From Rhizobium sp. 007 (GTDB taxonomy: Bacteria > Pseudomonadota > Alphaproteobacteria > Rhizobiales > Rhizobiaceae), in assembly GCF_015353075.1 (NCBI RefSeq), contig NZ_CP064188.1, forward strand, positions 186,001 to 250,000: a stretch of 64,000 nucleotides of DNA. The letters run 5' to 3'. The notes beneath the pieces were generated by a model that was not told the DNA's origin, made no database searches, and saw nothing but the letters and a program-made list of their open reading frames with translations. Below are positions 61,014 through 64,000 of the stretch, one piece after another (the first letter of the stretch is position 1; each line of letters starts with the position of its first letter). Both the position numbers and the translations under genes were made by a program.

Positions 61014-61844
61014 TTAGGCGGTGATGAAGGCCAGCATGTCGGCATTGACCACATCTGGATGGGTCGTGCACAGCCCATGCGGCAGGTTCTCGTAGACTTT
61101 AAGCGTGCCGGCCTGCAGGAGCTTCGCCGACAACGGAGCGGCGGCACCGATGGGAACGATCTGGTCGTCATCGCCATGCAACACCAGCGTCGGCACGGTG
61201 ATGCTCTTCAGGTCCTCGGTGAAATCCGTCTCCGAGAATGCCTTGATGCCGTCGTAATGCGCTTTCGCGCCGCCCATCATGCCCTGACGCCACCAGTTCG
61301 AGATGACCGCCTGCGAAGGCTCGGAACCCGGGCGGTTGTAGCCGTAGAAGGGGCCGCTTGGAAAATCGCGATAGAACTGCGAACGGTTGGCGGCCAGCTG
61401 GCTGCGCAATCCGTCGAATGCCTCGATTGGCAAACCGCCGGGATTGGCGGCGGTCTTCAACATCAATGGCGGCACGGCCGCAATTAGGATCAGTTTGGCA
61501 ACGCGGCCCTTGCCGTGGCGCGCGACATACCGCGCGGCTTCGCCGCCGCCGGTAGAGTGGCCGACATGGATCGCGTTGTGAAGATCGAGGTAGTCGATCA
61601 TTGCGGCAACGTCGGAGGCGTAGTGATCCATGTCATGACCGTCGCTCACCTGGCTCGATCGGCCATGACCGCGGCGATCATGAGCGATCACGCGAAAGCC
61701 CTTGCCAAGGAAGAAGAGCATTTGATTATCCCAATCGTCGGAGCTGAGCGGCCAGCCGTGGTGAAAGACGATCGGCTGAGCGGACTTCGGTCCCCAGTCC
61801 TTGTAAAAAAGTTGAACACCGTCGCTGGTTGTAATGGAGGTCAT
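61014..61844 (-). CDS. Alpha/beta hydrolase, non-heme chloroperoxidase/esterase type
   Basis: A hydrolase of 276 residues. The opening [34 protein letters not shown] with the oxyanion region, the nucleophile elbow [37 protein letters not shown] with the acid residue and [18 protein letters not shown] with the catalytic His place it in the family formerly called non-heme haloperoxidases, which are esterases or perhydrolases. ATG 61844 has AAAGGAT ahead. It lies in the same orientation as the flavoprotein gene. An AraC gene further upstream may control both. Confidence 0.85.
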   Translation of the reverse strand: MTSITTSDGVQLFYKDWGPKSAQPIVFHHGWPLSSDDWDNQMLFFLGKGFRVIAHDRRGHGRSSQVSDGHDMDHYASDVAAMIDYLDLHNAIHVGHSTGGGEAARYVARHGKGRVAKLILIAAVPPLMLKTAANPGGLPIEAFDGLRSQLAANRSQFYRDFPSGPFYGYNRPGSEPSQAVISNWWRQGMMGGAKAHYDGIKAFSETDFTEDLKSITVPTLVLHGDDDQIVPIGAAAPLSAKLLQAGTLKVYENLPHGLCTTHPDVVNADMLAFITA

Positions 61845-62059
61845 TGTGCTGATCCTTTGTAGAATATCTGTTTCGGCGCCCGTCATCGAATCGGACGGAC
61901 AGTTGCTAAAATCGCGTATGCAAGCCGCTACGGGTCGCTTCGTTGATTGACCCGTAATCGGTGCCCAGACCATCCTTTGTCTCCGCAGGATCCATTGGTA
62001 TGGGCGCAATGGTGGTTTAGCGAAACAGGTCTGCGGCTGCGCCAGAGGGATTGGCGCCA

Positions 62060-62290
62060 TTGCAGAGCAATTGCGGTTAGCGGATGCGCCGCCGCGCATC
62101 GCCCGGCGTTTTTACCGGTCAGCTTTCGAAATGTGGCGGCCAAGGCTGTTTGCGAGGCGCAGTCAAGTGAGGCTGCGACCAACGCCATGCCAGTGGGATC
62201 GCGCGGCATGGTCGTCGTTTGTTCGCGCCGATGACGTCGCAGCGAAAGAACGCGACAGTCCGGAATCTGAGGCGAGGCGAAAGGAGATTG
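62060..62290 (-). pseudogene. Duplicated 3' end of an AraC gene
   Basis: The reading RDPTGMALVAASLDCASQTA then [15 protein letters not shown] is a diverged copy of RDPQNSIALVAASLGYASQT and AFAAAFRKLTGETP at the end of the intact AraC gene that adjoins it. The second helix-turn-helix is all that remains. It looks like a partial tandem duplication. Confidence 0.7.
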
Positions 62291-62293
62291 CGG

Positions 62294-63229
62294 TCAGCCG
62301 TGGCGCCGCCGCCAATCGGTCGGTGTTTCACCGGTCAATTTTCGGAATGCAGCTGCAAATGCTGTTTGCGAGGCATAACCGAGCGAGGCTGCGACCAACG
62401 CGATCGAATTTTGAGGATCACGTAGCATGTTTATGGCCTGCTCGAGCCGATATTGACGGAGCCAGTTGTGAGGCGAAAGCCCCGTGCTTTCCTTGAAAGC
62501 GCGACAGAAATGAAAACGTGATAGCCCGGAATCGGCAGCGAGGGCCGCGAGGGAGACGTCCGCGTCTGCGTCCGACCGCAATCGTTCGATGGCCCGGCGC
62601 AGCACGCTCGGCGCGAGGCCGCCGAGCGCCGGCTGATAGCTCGGTGCCTTGCCGGTATGTGCAGCCAGCAGGCGCGTGGCCAGAAGATCGGTCAACTGCT
62701 GCCTGAACAGTGTATCCAGTGCCGTATTGCCTTCCAGGACATCGGCTGCGCTCAGGAGCAATCGGGATGTAATGAGGTCCGGATGCGCCGTTCGCTCCAA
62801 GAGATCGGTCGGCGTGAAAGTATCGGTTTCGTCGGCAATGCGCGTCAGTGTCGTGTGGGGAAGATAGAGCTGAACGACATCAACCGGTTTTGGAATATCC
62901 CATCGGGAGCTTGATCCAGCCGGGATGATGATCACAACCCCGCGACGAAACGTTCCGCTCACGATCGATCTTCCTGACCGCCGTTCCATGCGCTGTATCG
63001 CGCCGTTGTAAGCCATGATGACGTGGTCGGTCATGGGCTCGACGACATCATGTAAGGGGCCGTGATTCCAGTGGGCGATTGCACCGCCGGAGGGGTCCGC
63101 CGCAAGATGAATTGGCGCAGTTCTGAGAACACGTGACATCTCGTTAGCAGGGTTCTGATCGGCGGCAGCCTTCGTTTCGGTCTCAGCCGGCGAGCTCTCG
63201 AGAGGATCGGTGGAACAAGGCAAGCTCAT
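62294..63229 (-). CDS. AraC-family transcriptional regulator
   Basis: A regulator of 311 residues. The N-terminal two thirds form a sensor domain (HLAADPSGGAIAHWNHGPLH; FRRGVVIIIPAGSSSRWDIP; VQLYLPHTTLTRIADETD); the C-terminal part has two helix-turn-helix units, VSLAALAADSGLSRFHFCRA then FKESTGLSPHNWLRQYRLEQ, and IALVAASLGYASQTAFAAAF then RKLTGETPTDWRRR. Start 63229 has no strong site; ATG 63139 is possible. Its likely targets are the hydrolase and flavoprotein genes downstream, or a gene beyond the noncoding region upstream. Confidence 0.8.
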   Translation of the reverse strand: MSLPCSTDPLESSPAETETKAAADQNPANEMSRVLRTAPIHLAADPSGGAIAHWNHGPLHDVVEPMTDHVIMAYNGAIQRMERRSGRSIVSGTFRRGVVIIIPAGSSSRWDIPKPVDVVQLYLPHTTLTRIADETDTFTPTDLLERTAHPDLITSRLLLSAADVLEGNTALDTLFRQQLTDLLATRLLAAHTGKAPSYQPALGGLAPSVLRRAIERLRSDADADVSLAALAADSGLSRFHFCRAFKESTGLSPHNWLRQYRLEQAINMLRDPQNSIALVAASLGYASQTAFAAAFRKLTGETPTDWRRRHG

Positions 63230-63765
63230 GGTTGCGCGCTCGTCGATTGGCGCTGCTTGCGTGCGATCCTTGCAACAATTGCCAGCTCGTTGAGCGCCCG
63301 CCTATAGTGGCCAACCCTGTCAGTCTTCTTACGCATGACATCCCCATGTCGTGAGCAATTCCGCTGTGCTTCTGGTCATTCGCGCGTTGCTAGATGTAGC
63401 GAGGATATCAAGAATTTTCGAGGACGAAACCTATTCTCCAGGATAGGTTTCGTTCGCGATTGGACCTGGTTCTCAATCACGCGAGTTCAAGCGTCGCGCG
63501 ATGTATGCGCCGCCAGCCTGAGGGGCCACTTCGACGATAACGCCTATGGTGATATGCGCGACGCCATGGAGAATCGCGAATTTCCACCGGATGGGGAAGA
63601 GGAAGAAGAACCGGAGGAGGAAGGAGAAGATGAGTCTTCAGCTGGCCGCCGTCAGTTCCCACACCGCCACGCGACCATGGTCGTTACAGGTCCGCAGCGA
63701 TACATAATAATAATTCAGCTGCGTGATACGTTTTTGTATATCAGCATACACGTTGCAAGCGCAGG
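63230..63765. other. Intergenic stretch with a hairpin and a purine tract
   Basis: No gene is recognised. A long purine run at about 63592-63636 would encode an acidic stretch (DGEEEEEPEEEGEDE) in one plus-strand frame, but nothing else there looks coding. The hairpin at 63424-63453 is listed separately. Confidence 0.4.
63424..63453. repeat. Perfect 11-bp inverted repeat
   Basis: ACGAAACCTAT (63424-63434) and ATAGGTTTCGT (63443-63453) flank TCTCCAGG. No T-run follows. It may be an operator for the AraC gene downstream or the DoxX-side gene; no evidence decides. Confidence 0.5.
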
Positions 63766-64000
63766 TCATTTGCGGCGGGGCATGACAAGCGGATCAATCG
63801 CGAGCCTGCCCCCGCCAAACACGATCAATGCCAGCGCCATCGCCGCCCAGGGCAGGTGGAAATTCGCCCAGCCATCTGGAATGGTGAGCTGGATGATCGC
63901 CGTCATCAGCAGCAAGCCGAGGGCGGCGAAGCGTGTCGCCAAGCCAAGGACCAACAAAACCGGCAGGATCAGTTCTCCGATCCCCGCTGCGGTCGCCATC
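63766..64000 (-). CDS. DoxX-family membrane protein, N-terminal side outside the window
   Basis: The last 77 residues of a DoxX-type protein: three hydrophobic segments, LILPVLLVLGLATRFAALGL, LLMTAIIQLTIPDGWANFHL and PWAAMALALIVFGGGRLAID, ending PLVMPRRK. Family members are small four-helix membrane proteins linked to thiosulphate or redox metabolism and often sit beside DUF692/DUF2063 genes, but those are not in view. The reading frame is still open at the window edge, so the start lies beyond position 64000 and the first Met seen is internal. Confidence 0.8.
   Translation of the reverse strand, partial: MATAAGIGELILPVLLVLGLATRFAALGLLLMTAIIQLTIPDGWANFHLPWAAMALALIVFGGGRLAIDPLVMPRRK

Noticed and set aside
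1..64000. tRNA, rRNA and origin sequences
   Set aside because: I looked for cloverleaf-like ends, rRNA landmarks and repABC genes and saw none; a covariance-model search would be needed to exclude small RNAs.

Overview
The window looks like an accessory replicon or genomic-island region of a Rhizobiaceae-type alphaproteobacterium (Rhizobium, Agrobacterium or Sinorhizobium group). The evidence is a DUF982 protein, a TRAP-linked gluconate locus, a decayed trb conjugation fragment (trbI plus DUF2274), several class III nucleotidyl cyclases, and many short-chain dehydrogenases each paired with a TetR, HxlR, LysR or AraC regulator. There are many broken genes and transposase remnants, so this is DNA that has been rearranged repeatedly. 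I see no rRNA, tRNA or CRISPR array.

Layout. 1-2.5 kb: the end of a pentitol operon (ribitol-type dehydrogenase and ribulokinase). 2.5-5.0 kb: decayed genes (PBP1-type transpeptidase end, HAD phosphatase joined to a chemotaxis-receptor end, SDR piece). 5.0-9.0 kb: DUF2147 protein and two SDR/regulator divergons. 9.0-10.3 kb: an IS6-family insertion sequence beside an IS3-family remnant. 10.4-14.4 kb: lipoprotein, methyltransferase-like membrane protein, trb remnant, LysR gene, IstB scrap. 14.4-17.8 kb: a 1120-residue SAM/cyclase/ATPase signalling protein. 18-21.2 kb: SDR genes, an integrase scrap and a DUF982 gene.

21.2-28.8 kb holds the most unusual locus: a tightly packed set on the minus strand encoding a winged-helix/TPR regulator, a PAP2/vanadium-haloperoxidase-type enzyme whose N-terminal region carries pentapeptide repeats and an Asn-Lys tract, a subtilisin-type protease, a protein resembling HExxH-type peptide-modifying hydroxylases, a ThiF/E1-like adenylyltransferase and a small helical protein. 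Together they look like an uncharacterised peptide- or protein-modification system.

29-37.6 kb: HlyD and LacI scraps, a DUF4143 ATPase, an MBL-fold/LysR divergon, an oxidoreductase/AraC divergon and a partial AbiEii-type gene. 38.0-43.3 kb is a second unusual locus: a four-gene operon with a coiled-coil protein, a membrane-anchored OmpA-family protein carrying a 408-bp near-identical tandem repeat, a Rab-like small GTPase and a PAS-coiled-coil class III cyclase. 44-49 kb: a third cyclase, small membrane and SRPBCC proteins, and a TetR divergon with a clear operator. 49-53.8 kb: a complete gluconate module (LacI-type repressor, gluconokinase, TRAP transporter) with an operator placed between the -35 and -10 boxes. 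54-64 kb: MBL hydrolase, NAD(P)-binding protein, cupin, MscS channel, IS5 remnant, NDH-2-like flavoprotein, alpha/beta hydrolase, AraC regulator with a duplicated 3' end, and the start-side-truncated DoxX gene at the edge.

All functional calls rest on motifs read by eye; no database search was run.
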